The notes under the pieces were generated by a model, which worked only from the letters and a program-made list of their open reading frames with translations, ran no database searches and was not told where the DNA came from. A program made the position numbers and the translations under genes. Of a DNA stretch of 64,000 nt, positions 46,090 to 58,300 are shown piece after piece. How positions within the stretch are numbered: position 1 is the stretch's first letter; every line of letters starts with the position of its first letter. The stretch is from Protula sp. h YS-2021 (Eukaryota > Annelida > Polychaeta > Sabellida > Serpulidae), in assembly GCA_949752745.1 (NCBI GenBank), contig OX457027.1:91037720-91101719 (forward strand), read 5' to 3'.

Positions 46090-46412
46090 AACTTAGGCAT
46101 CAGAGATGCAAAGCTATCAGCCAGCGCCTTTATGTTCAACGCCTTATATTAAAGCGTTCATGTCGAAGCGGTTCGTACAAATTCGCCTGTATGACAGTGC
46201 AATACAAGAAAATTGCCTAAGTTTAGAGGGCCATAACTTCAAAAATTTTTGGTCGATCAGACTGACAAACCTTAACGTTGCACATCTTTAAGTAATATTC
46301 TTTTACTGTATTAAATTTGAAAACGATCCGACCACGGAAACTTAACGTTTTTGGGCGTATAAAATATAGCACCCAAATGTTAACGGACGGACGGATGGAC
46401 GTACGAACGTTA
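46090..46412. repeat. Dispersed repeat ending in GGACGGACGGATGGACG
   Basis: The sequence runs through GAAAACGATCCGACCACGGAAA to AATGTTAACGGACGGACGGA. This layout (short transcript-like stretch ending in GGAC repeats) is familiar from bivalve genomes. No coding. Confidence 0.4.
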
Positions 46413-46426
46413 GGTACCTTATGTGG

Positions 46427-49297
46427 TGATTGCATTATGTGGTAGCATTTGATATGCTTGAAAGGATTTTAAGTGGTGGGTCACGGACAAGATTATTTGA
46501 GAATAAAAAAATACTTACGTGTTGGTGGTTGCCCTTGTGTGGTTCTCAGCAGACGTCATTTCAATGTCAATAATGTTTTATGCTTTGTGTGTGCCATTAG
46601 TAAATCAACAGAATTCTACATGTGGTACTTTACTGTATAAAGATATTTCACAACTTATCTTTCAGAACTGTTTTGATCTCGGTCAATCACCGATTTTATT
46701 TTACCTCATGGGTCAAGGTCAAATTGAGATCAAAGATAATGTACCATAAAATGGATTCCAGAAAACTGAGGTCAAAATGTTTTTCAAAACGCCTATTAAT
46801 CGCGAAAACTGCCATAAAAGTACTCAAATCCCAGTTAGAATATATAAATCGTACACCGTAGGGTTAAACGCCAAATGCTGAATTTTGAACTTGAGGGACT
46901 ATTATCTCGAAAACGGTTTTGAGCTCATTTTCTACCCCTTGTGCCTAACAACGTTATATATGTGGTACCGATCTTGGCCATCTTAGTCACGATCAAAGTC
47001 GAAAACCGGAAGTTCACTATTTTATTGAAAAAGTTACAGAGAGATTTTGAGCTCATTTTCGACTTAAATAACACTATAAAAGTTTACTCGATGACCTGGA
47101 TCTTCTCGACAACGTTAGAGGTAGAGCAGTTTTGAGTTCATTTTCGACAGTTTGGGTCTAAACAACGTTACATTAGAGATTCCTCGGTGACCTTGGTCTT
47201 CTGAGTCACGGTCAAGTTAAAAAGTGGAAGTTGACTATTATATCGAAAACGTTAGAGATTTTGAACTCATTTTCGACCGTTTGGACCTGAACGATGTTAC
47301 ATTAGAGGCACCGGGATGACCTTGAGTTGACCGGGAGTTGACTATTATCTCAAAATCGGTTAGAGATATAGCGATTTTTAACTCATTTTCTACCCTTTGG
47401 GCCTAAACGACCTCTGTGACCTTGACCATCTGAGTCACGTCAAAGTCAAAAGCCAGAAGTTGACTATTGCCTTGAAATCAGTTGCAGATAATGCGATATT
47501 GAGCTCATTTTCGACATTTTGGGCTTAAACAACGCTATATAAACTCAGTGACCTGGATTTTCTCAGTCAAGCTCAAGGTAAAAAATCGGAAGCTGACTAT
47601 TATCTCTTAAACGTTAGAAGTAGGGCGATTTTGAGCAAATTTTTTACACTTTGGGCCAAAGCAATCAAGGTGACCTCCTCGGTCATAGTGATGGTCATGG
47701 TCAAGGTTAAAAACTGAAAATTGACCATTATCGCAAAAACGGTTAGAGAGGGAGAGAGAGAGAGAGTGATTTTGAGCTCATTTTCGACCCTCTGGGCCTA
47801 AACAAGGTTACATAAGAGGTGCCTCGGTGACCTTGGCCACCTCAGTCACGGTCAAAAACCGGAAGTTCACTGTTATTTCAAAGATGGCTAGAGACAGAGC
47901 GATTTCGAGCTGATTGGCGAGTTTTGGGACTAAACAACATCACATAAGAGATACCTCGGTGACCCTTTACCGCCACGGTCACGGACAAGCACGGTAGGTT
48001 GACTATTATCTCGAAAGCGGTTACAGACAGAGCTATTTTGAGCTCCTTTTCGACCCTTTGGCCCTAAAGAACGTTTCATGAGAAGTTCCTAGATGACCTT
48101 GACCTTCTCGGTCACGGTCAAGGTAAAAAAACGGGAGTTGACTATTATCTCGAAAACGATTAGAGATATAGCGATTTCGAACTCATATTCGACCCTTTGG
48201 GCCTGAGCGACCCTACATAAGCGGTACTTCGATTACCTTGTAATTCTAGGTCAAAATTCGGGAGTCTACTATTATCTCGAAAGCTGTTAGAGATTTTGAG
48301 CTCATTTTCGACCATTTGGGCCTAAGCAAAATTATCTCAAAAACTTAAGAGGTAGACCAATTTTGAGTTCATTTCCAACATTTTGCTTCTAAACAACGTT
48401 GCATAAGAAATACCTCGGTGACCTTGACCTTTTGAATCACATTCAAGGTCAACAGCAGAAGTTGACTACTATCTCAAAAACGTTAGAGAACGGTTTTGAA
48501 ATAATTTTCGACCGTTTGGGTCTAAACAGCGTTAGACCTTCTAGGTTACGGTCAAGGTCAAAAACCAGAAGTTGGCAATTATCTCGAAAACGGTTAGAGA
48601 AGGAGCAATTTTGAGCTCATTTTCTATCCTTTGGGCCTAAATAAAGTTACATGAGAGGTACCTCGGTGACCTTGATATCCTGCGTCATGGTCAAGGTAAA
48701 AAATCACAAGATGACTATTATCTCGAAAAGGGTTACATATAGAGTGATTCGGGGTTCATTTTTAGCCTGTTGGAATAAAGCGACGATAAAAAGGGGTACT
48801 GCTTGACTTCTAGGTTTTTGGTCATAATTTAATACAAATATTTTCTTTTGTGCTTTTTGCAAGTGGGCTAATTCCGCTATGTAGCGGATTCTGTTTTAAA
48901 CAAATTGCCTGTTTGGTGTTTAATGTTTGTTTGGAGTTCTCTAACTAGAATTATTGTATTAGGACGTACTTCGTAAAGAAACAAGTGGGGGGAAAAGAAG
49001 GAAAAACGAGGAAACGCATGGAACAGAACGCAGTAGGTGTATTCTTAAGATTCCCCACAGGGGATTTAAACAAATGCTGCTCTTCTTATTTGCTTTAGAA
49101 ATTAGCTTTATAGTTGCCATGTTTGCCAACAGATGGTGTTGCAGAACGGTTATTTAACAGACTTTCACGGACCTCCTTATGTGGTTAGTTTTGTGCTCAA
49201 TGAGTGCTTATGTGGCTAACTCAAAAGAACCACCACATGAGGAACAAAAACCGCTTAAATGAAGGATGTACCGAAAATCTACCACATAACATAATCA
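46427..49297. mobile_element. Candidate transposon with degenerate terminal inverted repeats around a tandem array
   Basis: The left end TGATTGCATTATGTGGTAG, continuing to TTTTAAGTGG, is matched at the right end by the reverse complement of 49251-49297 (TGATTATGTTATGTGGTAG to ATTTAAGCGG), about two-thirds identical over 45-50 bp. TTATGTGG or its complement occurs near both ends (46419, 46435, 49179, 49209 and inverted near 49231 and 49281). Most of the interior is the 130-bp repeat array. No protein is encoded; frames at 46519-46861, 46941-47135 and 48399-48614 are repeat translations. Target duplication not found. Confidence 0.4.
46860..48770 (+). repeat. Degenerate tandem array, 120-140 bp unit, about 14 copies
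   Basis: Each unit contains, in order, TTGAGCTCATTTTCGACCCT, TTGGGCCTAAACAACGTTAC, AGAGGTACCTCGGTGACCTT, a GGTCACGGTCAAGGTCAAAA stretch and GTTGACTATTATCTCGAAAA. The GAGCTCATTTTCGAC box recurs near 47135, 47264, 47380, 47499, 47634, 47776, 48041, 48179, 48298, 48365, 48497 and 48613. Units are quite diverged from each other. The same family lies reversed at 25295-25680. Confidence 0.9.
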
Positions 49298-50840
49298 TGG
49301 TGGGCACGGACAGACAGACGGACTACCCGATAGCAATAGCCCTCAGTCAAAATTTGGCTTGGGGCTAATAACCATATAGTAATTATTCCTTCATGTAATT
49401 TGCTATGCTATGCAAAAATGAAATGTTCACCTTTACAAGCGTTTGCTTTTGCTTTCTCCCTTTCCTGACATTATGAGATCCTGATAATATGTACCTTGCA
49501 TAGCTTTGGTTGCTAATTTTTCAGAATATAAATTCATTGATTTTCTCATTATCTGTAAGTTAAAAAGCGAGGTGACCTTGGTGCAAATCTCTACCAGATT
49601 CAGCCTCCGCCATATCCATAAAGCTAACTGTAACAATTAACTAGTTCAGTTTACTCTTCAGCTAACTGTGATAATTCTGGTTAGCTAGGATATCTAGCTA
49701 ACTCATATTCATGAAGCAAGTTAGCTAAAAGTTAGATATCCGAATGTGTTGTATAAATTGGTTCAGCTCTCTAGAAATTAATTGATTTATTTGTAATTAC
49801 CAAAAATAATAATGCCAAGATGGTCACAGGAGAAAGACTATGATGCCGTAAAGTGATTATTTGCTTATGAAAAAGTTTCAGTTAAGGAACTTTGATTAAC
49901 TGATGTTCTTTTCAACGGCCCACAATAGTTTTTAAAACAGGCTTTGATAAAGTATCTGATATTTATCTGAAATGTTTAAGCTCCTAAGATATTTATTCAA
50001 TTGTTCATTCAGTGTATGTTGTAATATGTTATTGTTGAATAATACCTTGATCCTGATTTGACTAGGGTAGGGACGGAAGGCGGTGTGTTCGCACAGCCCA
50101 GCGTAGCTAAATTCGCTCAGGCATTTCATAGTAGTAATGACGTAAAACATTTATAAATGGAAGGGTGACTTATAGAATGTTCTATTTTTTCAGTTATAAT
50201 GCTGTTTTCTGAGTTCTTCAATTTTCTATATTTGCCTGCAGGTGGGGGTGGAAATGAATGATAGTCTTATTTCACTGCAATATCTGAAACTAAACTCCCA
50301 GTTAGCGTACAACAAAAGATCGGTTAAATTTGGTCCAATTTAGTATTTCGGTGGTCAAGTGTTTGCATAGAATGATGTTGAAGAAAAAAGTAAAAATACC
50401 AAAGACAATGTGCCAGGTATCAAAATATTATTTTATTATATGTCTTTAAGTTAACGTTTCTGCTTTATTTGTCGTTTTGTTGCCAATTTAGTGATCTGTC
50501 AAACACACATTGGTTGTATTTTTTCTTATCAGCCATTTCGTGCATTTACAATGATTCAATGTGGCAAATGTTGAATATCTACACAAATTAACAAAATGCT
50601 TTGCTTAATCATATGTATTTTGCTTGTTTTTTTTTACAGATGCAGTCAAATACACTGTGCTGTGATAACTTATGGAATTACCAAAAGCAAAAGGTAAAAG
50701 GACTATGGTAAACGAAACTTAGTTTAAAAAGTCACAATGTTACATCTCGGATGAAATTATTTTGCCTGAACCTTTTTGTCGGAAAAAATAATTTCTTCTC
50801 ATTGCTGTCTATTTTTTGTGAAATAAGCATCTTCAGATTG
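49298..50840. other. Unassigned; short palindrome
   Basis: 49300-49370 is a dispersed-repeat tail (CAGACAGACGGACTACC). At about 49679-49702 GTTAGCTAG-GATAT-CTAGCTAAC is a perfect 9-bp inverted repeat with a 5-bp loop, in a region rich in TTAGCTA words. Minus frames at 49433-49636 and 49932-50150 have no family. Confidence 0.35.
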
Positions 50841-50844
50841 CTCA

Positions 50845-51040
50845 AACCTTGAAAAAAAAAGATTCTCGAATACTTAAAGCGAAAAAACTTAAGAGCTCTC
50901 AAACATTGAAAAGAGATTCTAGAACACTTAAAGATACGAAACCTAAAGCACTAAGAAACCGTCAGATTATCAAAACTTTGAAAAGAGGCAGTCGAACACT
51001 TGGAACCAAGAAACTTTAAGAGTCCCCGAACGTTAAAACC
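50845..51040. repeat. Tandem repeat of 60-70 bp, three copies
   Basis: TCAAACCTTGAAAAAAAAAG with GATTCTCGAATACTTAAAGC recurs as TCAAACATTGAAAAGAGATT with CTAGAACACTTAAAG, and as AAAACTTTGAAAAGAGGCAG with TCGAACACTTGGAA. Confidence 0.75.
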
Positions 51041-51529
51041 TTGTTCCTAATTCAGCTTTTTATTGAGACGTTTCATTTAAACTTTTCGGTTCATTTATAC
51101 AATTACAGTTCATCAGACATTAACGCTGTTCTGATTGTCCTCTGCAACCAATGCTGAATTTTTTTGGTAAATATAATGCTTTATCGGTGTTACAATAACC
51201 TCAGTATAATTGTCTTTTCACTTTACTCAGTAGCTTTAAGATAGTATATATCAATTTTTCTTTTGTCAGATAAAGTTGATATAACTTAGTTATACTCACG
51301 CTGTTCCTATAATCATTTTTGACTGGGCATGATGCCTCGAATTACACAGATTCCCACCCATTTTTGTTGCTGTACCGTTTATTTCAGTTTTTGGAGTATG
51401 TACTATTTCACTAAACTGACCAAAAACACCTCCCTTAAGAATACCTGGGTATAGTTCGCAAAATCTCAGGGAAAAGCTCTTTCACCTCATTAAGTTATTT
51501 TAGAAATAAAGATAGTATTATCAAGGAGC

Positions 51530-52404
51530 CAAAAGATGTGTCTAATATTCTCGTTAAAACATTGGAATACAATTCATTTTCTAAAAATTATAGCCTTGAC
51601 CTTAGATACTATATAGAAATTGAGGAAACACACACCATTAACTTCCGTTCCAACAACAAAGAAGCTTATAATAGCAATTTTTTGATTGCGGAACTAACAA
51701 AATCTATAAGTAATTCCCACAATTCGGCGGCTGGTTCTGATGAGATACATTACCAAATGCTAAAGCATCTATCAGACCACAGCCTCAACATCCTGCTCGA
51801 TCTCTTAAACAATATATGGAAGACTGGGGCCTTTCCTGAATTATGGAAAGAGGCCACGATAATCCCTATATCAAAACCAAATGAAGATCCTACATATACA
51901 CAAACTATCGACGAATCGCACTTACCAGCTCCCTGTGTAAAAAATTTGAACGAATGATAGCGCAAAGATTAATTTGGTATTTAAAAACAATTTTATTGGT
52001 ATCCGGAGCGATTTAGAAAACAAATAAGCACTATTGATCACCTTGCAAGGCTAGAATCACTTGTGAGAGAAGGTTTCATTAATAATGAGCGCGTCGTCAC
52101 AGTATTCTTTGATTTGGAGAAAGCAGACGGTACGGCATGGAAACACGGTGTACTGAAAGACCTGTTCAACCTGGGGCTGAGAGGTCACCTACCCGAATTC
52201 ATTGAAGAGTTCTTAAACGAATGTTTATTCCGAGTGCGACTTGGAGCAATTTTTACGGACTACTTTGAACAAGAAGAAAGTTTCCCCCAGGGATGTATTC
52301 TTTCAATTCTTCAATTTCTTTCTTCTTTCCTGATAAAAATCAATAGTATTAAAGATACCCTAAAACAGGGTATATGTCGGAAACCGACCTTTTTACGGAA
52401 ATAA
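51530..52404 (+). pseudogene. I/Jockey-type LINE reverse transcriptase fragment
   Basis: 51538-51957 reads through the region before and into RT (NSHNSAAGSDEIHYQMLKHL, FPELWKEATIIPISKPNEDP). After a break the frame at 52063-52404 reads VVTVFFDLEKADGTAWKHGV (RT motif A region with FDLEKA), LFRVRLGAIFTDYFEQEE and FPQGCILS. It ends before the YxDD box, so it is truncated at the 3' end. The link between the two pieces (51957-52063) is frame-shifted. It may be the same clade as the ORF1 remnant at 4180-4952. Confidence 0.8.
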
Positions 52405-52586
52405 GAGCAGTTAAAGGGTTCCTTTAACTGAGGTAAATTTGTGTATATTTAAATGTTGTATGTTATATATAGATTTGTTGACACCAAGCATTATCATTAA
52501 GTTAAACATGTTATTTATCAAACAGTGTAGCTTATCGCCTATTCACCATGCCCCTTTGATATTTAAACAGTCCATACGAAACCTTG

Positions 52587-53089
52587 TGTGATGTTAAGTT
52601 TTCTCACAACTGGACATCTTGATTAGCTGTTTTATCCGGGAAATATTTCATTACGTGTCAGGACCACTCTGCTCCAAGCTGACCAAACTGATACCATGTG
52701 TTCAGTTACTGTTGACCACAATGCTAATTATGAGCGATAAGGCTAGTTATTTTAGACTCTTGAATAACAGATAATGTAGCTTCAAAGAACATAGTATCGA
52801 GCCTTTGTTTGGACCAGTTAATATAAAATCCCGTGTAAAATACAGAGAGGGAGGACGGGTCTCGGCAGCAACGCAGTAACATCTCTCCGCGAATAAAGGA
52901 ACGGTCTGTCGGAATTTACTAAACTAGTTATAAGAAACTTATGACTTGCAAAAGGTATTTATAATTAATTGGTTATAAATTCTATTTATAGTTAAATACT
53001 TGTGTTTTATTTCTGTGTAACTCACAATTCCCGGTAATGGATTAAGTCGTAAAATCAACTACACGCACCCTCAAAAGTTGGTTACGACA
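52587..53089 (+). repeat. Tentative 5' LTR of the gypsy element
   Basis: It starts TGTGATGTTA and ends GGTTACGACA, and is followed 2 bp later by TGGTGAAGATTAGTGG, which could be a tRNA primer-binding site. About 500 bp is normal for a gypsy LTR. Evidence is weak because no second copy was found downstream up to 64000. An alternative end is TCACA at 53022-53026. Confidence 0.25.
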
Positions 53090-53974
53090 CTTGGTGAAGA
53101 TTAGTGGTTTGTGAGTTTCATGGAAATTAAACGGCAAGTTTGTTAATTTATTATGGTGGTCAGTTTTTCTGTGCATTTCTCTCAGGCCGGAGGCGCCTAG
53201 GTACGTATGTTAACAGAGGGAAAATATTGAAATATTAGGGAAAACGGTAAGCTGATGCCTTAATAACTGGTGTTTTGATTTAAGCCTAAACGCAGGCATG
53301 TGTTTAAAAAAAAACAATAAAGATGCATTACATTTAAACCCTTTTAGCCTAAATTTTAATGGCAGAACCATCTAAAATTTGACTAAAATGGTAACAAATT
53401 CAGTACAAATAAAGGTCAAATTAGATCAAAAACCCACTTTATGAATTCCTTCAATAACGATTTAATAATACCTCTCAAGAATAATCACTCAGTATCTATT
53501 TAAATCTTTCTAGCAATTTATGAAAATAAATATTATTCATAAACATTATCTTCATGTAAAGTCACGTGGTGTAACAACAACAACAACAACAACGACAGCA
53601 ACAACAACTACAACAACAACAACAACAAAAGGCAATTAGAATCACAAATCAAACGAAAATACATCAAATTATGAATTAAAAGTACTAAATCTACATGAAA
53701 GTCATTAAATTTACTAACTGTAAACATTAAAAATTTTGCAATGGTACAAACAGTCAGCCTAAAAATTCCATTGTTTTTATTGTTAATAATATTTTAAGGT
53801 GTATTTGTTTTATTTTATGTAACAGTAACGGCTTTATAGCACAGTTTTTTCTTGGTCTGAGTTCTTATTTTTCTTCTATTCAGGCACAGTATGACAAGCA
53901 ACGTTTCGTACATTTCTTTTAAACATTCTAGCCTTTCAAAGCTGCAAAAAAACTATGTTACTTTAAAACAATAA
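53090..53974. other. Gypsy leader region with (CAA)n
   Basis: Untranslated leader between the putative primer site and gag. It includes a (CAA)n-rich stretch at 53573-53630. No other feature. Confidence 0.4.
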
Positions 53975-55324
53975 ATAATACAAATAAAACCGGAAAATGC
54001 TCAAGCAGAACCGACCTCAGCCGAAAACGTTACTACACAATCAAATACCCTAGATGAGTTACGGGGGGAGATTCTTAAGCTAAGAGAAGAATGCCAGTCC
54101 CTCAGAAACGAAAACATCGCCCTTCATTCGTCAAACAAGCAAACGTCTCTGGAGATGGAAGCACTAGCGAAAGAAAACCAGGCTGTTATGGAAGCAAACA
54201 AACAACTGCACGACAGAAACACAGACTTAGAATCCTTACAGACTGAGGAGACGGCTTCTAGCACCGCCTCCGTCTTATGACCGTTCACTTCGGCTTCGGT
54301 GCAAGAGCCTGCTATTTCGGCAAACACAGCTGCTACGAACAACTTGTCGAATCTCACTCAAGAGGTCAGTAGTGCAGAATTACACACAATGATGGTGCGA
54401 CTTCTCCAGCAAATGGCTAAATCTAAGCAGAAGTCACACCCGCCAAATGAATCACTGGGGACTACTCAATCCCAAGTTCCTCCCGAACCACAAACCAGCA
54501 CATCTATGCAGCATTCTGCCACTTAGCCTCAGGCTTCTCATCAACCATAATCCACCACTTATATGCACCATTGTGGCAACACGCCCTTGACAGGACACGT
54601 GTCCGTCGGCAATACCAAATTTAAGGTTCGTGGGCCTCCAAAATTCAACGGCCGGGATGGTGACAACGCAGCACAATGGCTACAACAGTTGGATTTATAC
54701 AACAGGTCTCAAAACATTATTGATGACTCTGTACTAGCGTGCACCTTTGCTACTCATCTCGGCAAAAATGCAGCGCAATGGTATTTCAAGTTACCTGATA
54801 ACATCAAATACTCACACCAACTCCTCAGTGAGGCATTCCGCGCTAAATATCTGGCAGAACCCGACATGGACCAGTTGAATGACCTTAAACATATGAAGAT
54901 TCGGACTAAAGACGATTTCGATGACCTGGTCTTACGTCATGGAGCAGTGTGCGACCAACTGGGGTTTAATGATGAAAATCTGAGGATATCAACCTTCATT
55001 TCCATCATGCCTCCGGAGATGAGCGGACAGCTTAAGCTTGTTGCTCTCAAGGATGTGGATGAATGTGCACAGAAGGCGAAAAATCTCTACTTTTCGACCA
55101 AAAAGTTCATATCGGTCAACGCAATCGAGGAGGAACCAGCCCAGGGGCAGAGAACTTCAACGCGCACTGACACTTATCACAGAGGACGTGGCCGCGGAAC
55201 CTTTCGGGGTAGAGGACTCAGAAAAGGTACTATTCAAGCAGTATATGCAACAGCTTTGATCATCCAACACATAAATGTGCAGCCTCATACAACAACAGAA
55301 AGAATGCAGATCCAGAAGGATTAA
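53975..55324 (+). pseudogene. Ty3/gypsy gag, interrupted by three stops
   Basis: One continuous frame with in-frame stops at 54278 (TGA), 54524 (TAG) and 54548 (TAA). The N-terminal part is a leucine/glutamate-rich coiled coil at about 54050-54240 (ELRGEILKLREECQSLRNEN). After a Pro/Ser/Gln linker comes the capsid-like region, the longest open piece 54563-55324 (FNGRDGDNAAQWLQQLDLYN, AQWYFKLPDNI, LLSEAFRAKY, DLVLRHGAVCDQLGF), then a basic RGRGRGTFRGRG tail typical of nucleic-acid binding. In the pol frame just after it, CNSFDHPTHKC may be a degenerate zinc knuckle. No good ATG precedes the coiled coil after the stop at 53972, so the start is lost or upstream by another route. Confidence 0.85.
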
Positions 55325-58300
55325 GGCTTCTGGAAGAAGGGATAGCGGCTTTAAACAAGTAAAGCCTCCGTCAACTGGGGTTCCCGAAGGTCACAAGGAC
55401 TACAATCCCCATAACCAACACCTACAGCAATCTTTAAGTGCTCTAGCCAAACCAGACAATGGAACATTTAATCGGAAAGATAAACGGATATGTCCAATTC
55501 TTCAACTGGAAAACAGCACTCATATAATAGTTCAGTTTGCTGATTCATCCTTTACGGTTAACGCACTTGTGGATACAGGAGCCGACTGCTGCAGCATATC
55601 TGAAAGAGCCTACCAGCAGTTACCAAACAGCATCAAAACACCTCTACAAAACTGCAGAATATCCTACGCTAAGACCGCAGGTGGAGATAGGATGACAATT
55701 AAAGGCGAAACAAACATCCAGTGTATTCTAGGTAAGAACCCATACACAATTCAAGCGTATATTGTCGAGGATCTCATAGTAGACCTGATTTTATGCCGAA
55801 ATTTCTTAGCAGAAAACGGTGCAAATATCGACATAGGGAAGAGCCAACTCCGTCTTCGTAAAACTTATAAGATCAAAGCCGAAAAGCGTTTCCAAATAAA
55901 GGGAGAAGTACAGGAGCATATATATGGCATACTAAGTGATGTTCCAAATGCAGTAGATGGGATGGTGACCGCTCATCCAAACCTACTCAATAAAGGAGCT
56001 TATCTGGCTAACACTTTAGTAACATCTAAAAACGGAAAAGTTCTTCTCCGAGTCATGAACATACACGGGAAATCAGTGACTATTCCTAAAAACATGGCAA
56101 TTGCTGTGTTTCAACCACTTTTCCAAGAGGATGATCTACTTCCGTTTACTGAGGAACCGCTTCAAGCCGGGGAGGAACCCTCCGTAAATAACATTAGAAC
56201 AAAATCGAACAACTCGGATCCCGAGACCTACGAGAGTTTTGCGGCAGCCAGAACGCTAATTCAAGAAAAGATAAGCTGGGGAGATTGTGAACTTACACCA
56301 GAACAACGCGAAAATCTATTCGACGTTTTAGCCAAGAACGCAAAAGCATTCTCTTTTAATGGGGAATTAGGCAAGTGTGATCTTATGACACATAAGATAA
56401 ACATTAAGTCAGATGCTCGCCCCATTTACAGGAAGCCATATTGGTATAATCCGACAGCTACAGATCATGCTAAAAATCACATTGAAACGTTACTAAAACA
56501 AGATGTCATAGAACCGTGCATATCTCCATGGAGTTCGCCGCTCGTCATCGTAAATAAAGCTCGCAGGTCACCGGATCAGCCTATTCAGACCCGGATGTGC
56601 ATTGACTTTAGGGGTGTAAATGAAGTTACTGTTAAAGATCGTACCTACTTACCAAGACTCGATAGTACCATTGATCGACTCGGTACTGCCGCACCAAGGT
56701 TCTTCTCCACTCTAGATTTGATTCAAGGATTCTTTCAACAAGTTCTTGACAAAGAATCAAAACCTATCACTGTGTTTTCGTTTGAAGGAGGTCAGTATTG
56801 CTTCAAGCGACTACCAATGGACTTGAAGAACTCGCCATCATCTTACACACGCTTGATGGAGCTAGTTCTCAAGGGTATTCAGTAAGAAATTTGTCTATGC
56901 TACATTGATGACATAATTATTTACAGCAAAACCTTTGACGAACATTTGGATCACATCAATGAAGTACTCAAAAGACTCATCAAAGCCAATCTGAAGGTTA
57001 AGATAGAAAAATGCTGCTTCGCAAAAACGGAAATCAAATTCCTTGGTAATGTGCTCTCGGCGCAAGGTTGAAAACCAGACTCCGAAAAAACACGCGTTAT
57101 TCGTGAATATTCCCAACCTAAATCGCCAAAGGAAGCTAGAAGATGGCTTGGTATGGTTGGTTTTTACAGGAAATTTATACCACATTTTCCTGATTTAGCA
57201 GCACCTTTATACAAACTTCTGAAGAAAGGGGCAAGTTACCAGTGGACCGAAAGGTGTCAAATCAGTTTTGACGAGTTGAAGAAAGCACTTTTAAACTCAC
57301 CAATCTTAGGCTACCCTGATTTCAGGAAACCGTTTAAAGTGTATACTGACGCATCTTACGAAGGATTATCCGGGATGCTCACGCAAGTGCAGGAGTACAA
57401 CGGCCAACCGGTTGAGCGTGTATTATGGTACTGTGGTAGATCACTTAGTAAACATGAGAAAAATTATACCGTGACTAATTTGGAGCTTACGGCAATCTAC
57501 TACGCAATGAAACAATTCCTGCCTTATCTCCAGTTCAACAAGGTCACGTTTGTGACAGACCACAAGGCACTGATGCATCTTGAAAACAGCAAGCCACTAC
57601 ATGGAAGGTTAGCACGCATTGGCAGCCTGCTTTCTACACTTGATAAAACAAATGAATACCAGAAGGGATCAGCTATGGCACACGTAGACTGTATTAGCCG
57701 ATTTCCAACACTAACCCTTCCGAAAGAATATACGAACCTACCACAGGATCCTGATTTCGAAAAGCCTGCCATCATTAACGTTCCTGACATGAAGTCATTG
57801 CAAGTTTTGGCTATCAACTCTCGCAAGCATGGCAATGCTTCAAAAATGTCGACGGATCAGACAAAAATCCAACTTGAAAGGTTTGATATGGATGGAACAA
57901 AGAGAAAGGAGATTAATCAGCTACAGAGTCAGGATGACGAATGCAAGGACCGCATAGATTTCCTACAAGGAAAGGATGGACCGGAATGCTCTAAGCGGCT
58001 GCGACTCTTACTAGCAAATCTTCACGACTTCATGATTCTAGACAAAATTCTGTATAGAGTCCACTGCCAACCGAGGAACCAGGAAAAGGCTAAAGCTGAG
58101 AAGTGTGTATTACAACTAGTAGTTCCAAAAAGTCTGCAACATGAGGTTATTCACACAACACATGAAGAAGCTCACTTCGGTTTCATCAAAGTATGGCACA
58201 AAATATTGCAAAAATACTGGTGGCCAGCTATGCTTAAGGACATTCGAATTTACTGTCAGTCGTGTCAAGAATGTCAAAGGGCTAAAGCGAGTCGCCTAAA

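Noticed and set aside
46519..48614. Several plus-strand frames of 60-80 codons
   Set aside because: They fall within the degenerate 130-bp repeat array and its flank, do not share a frame between units, and show no domain.
56895..57185. Minus-strand frame within pol
   Set aside because: Antisense shadow of the RT-RNase H coding region around the two pol stop codons.
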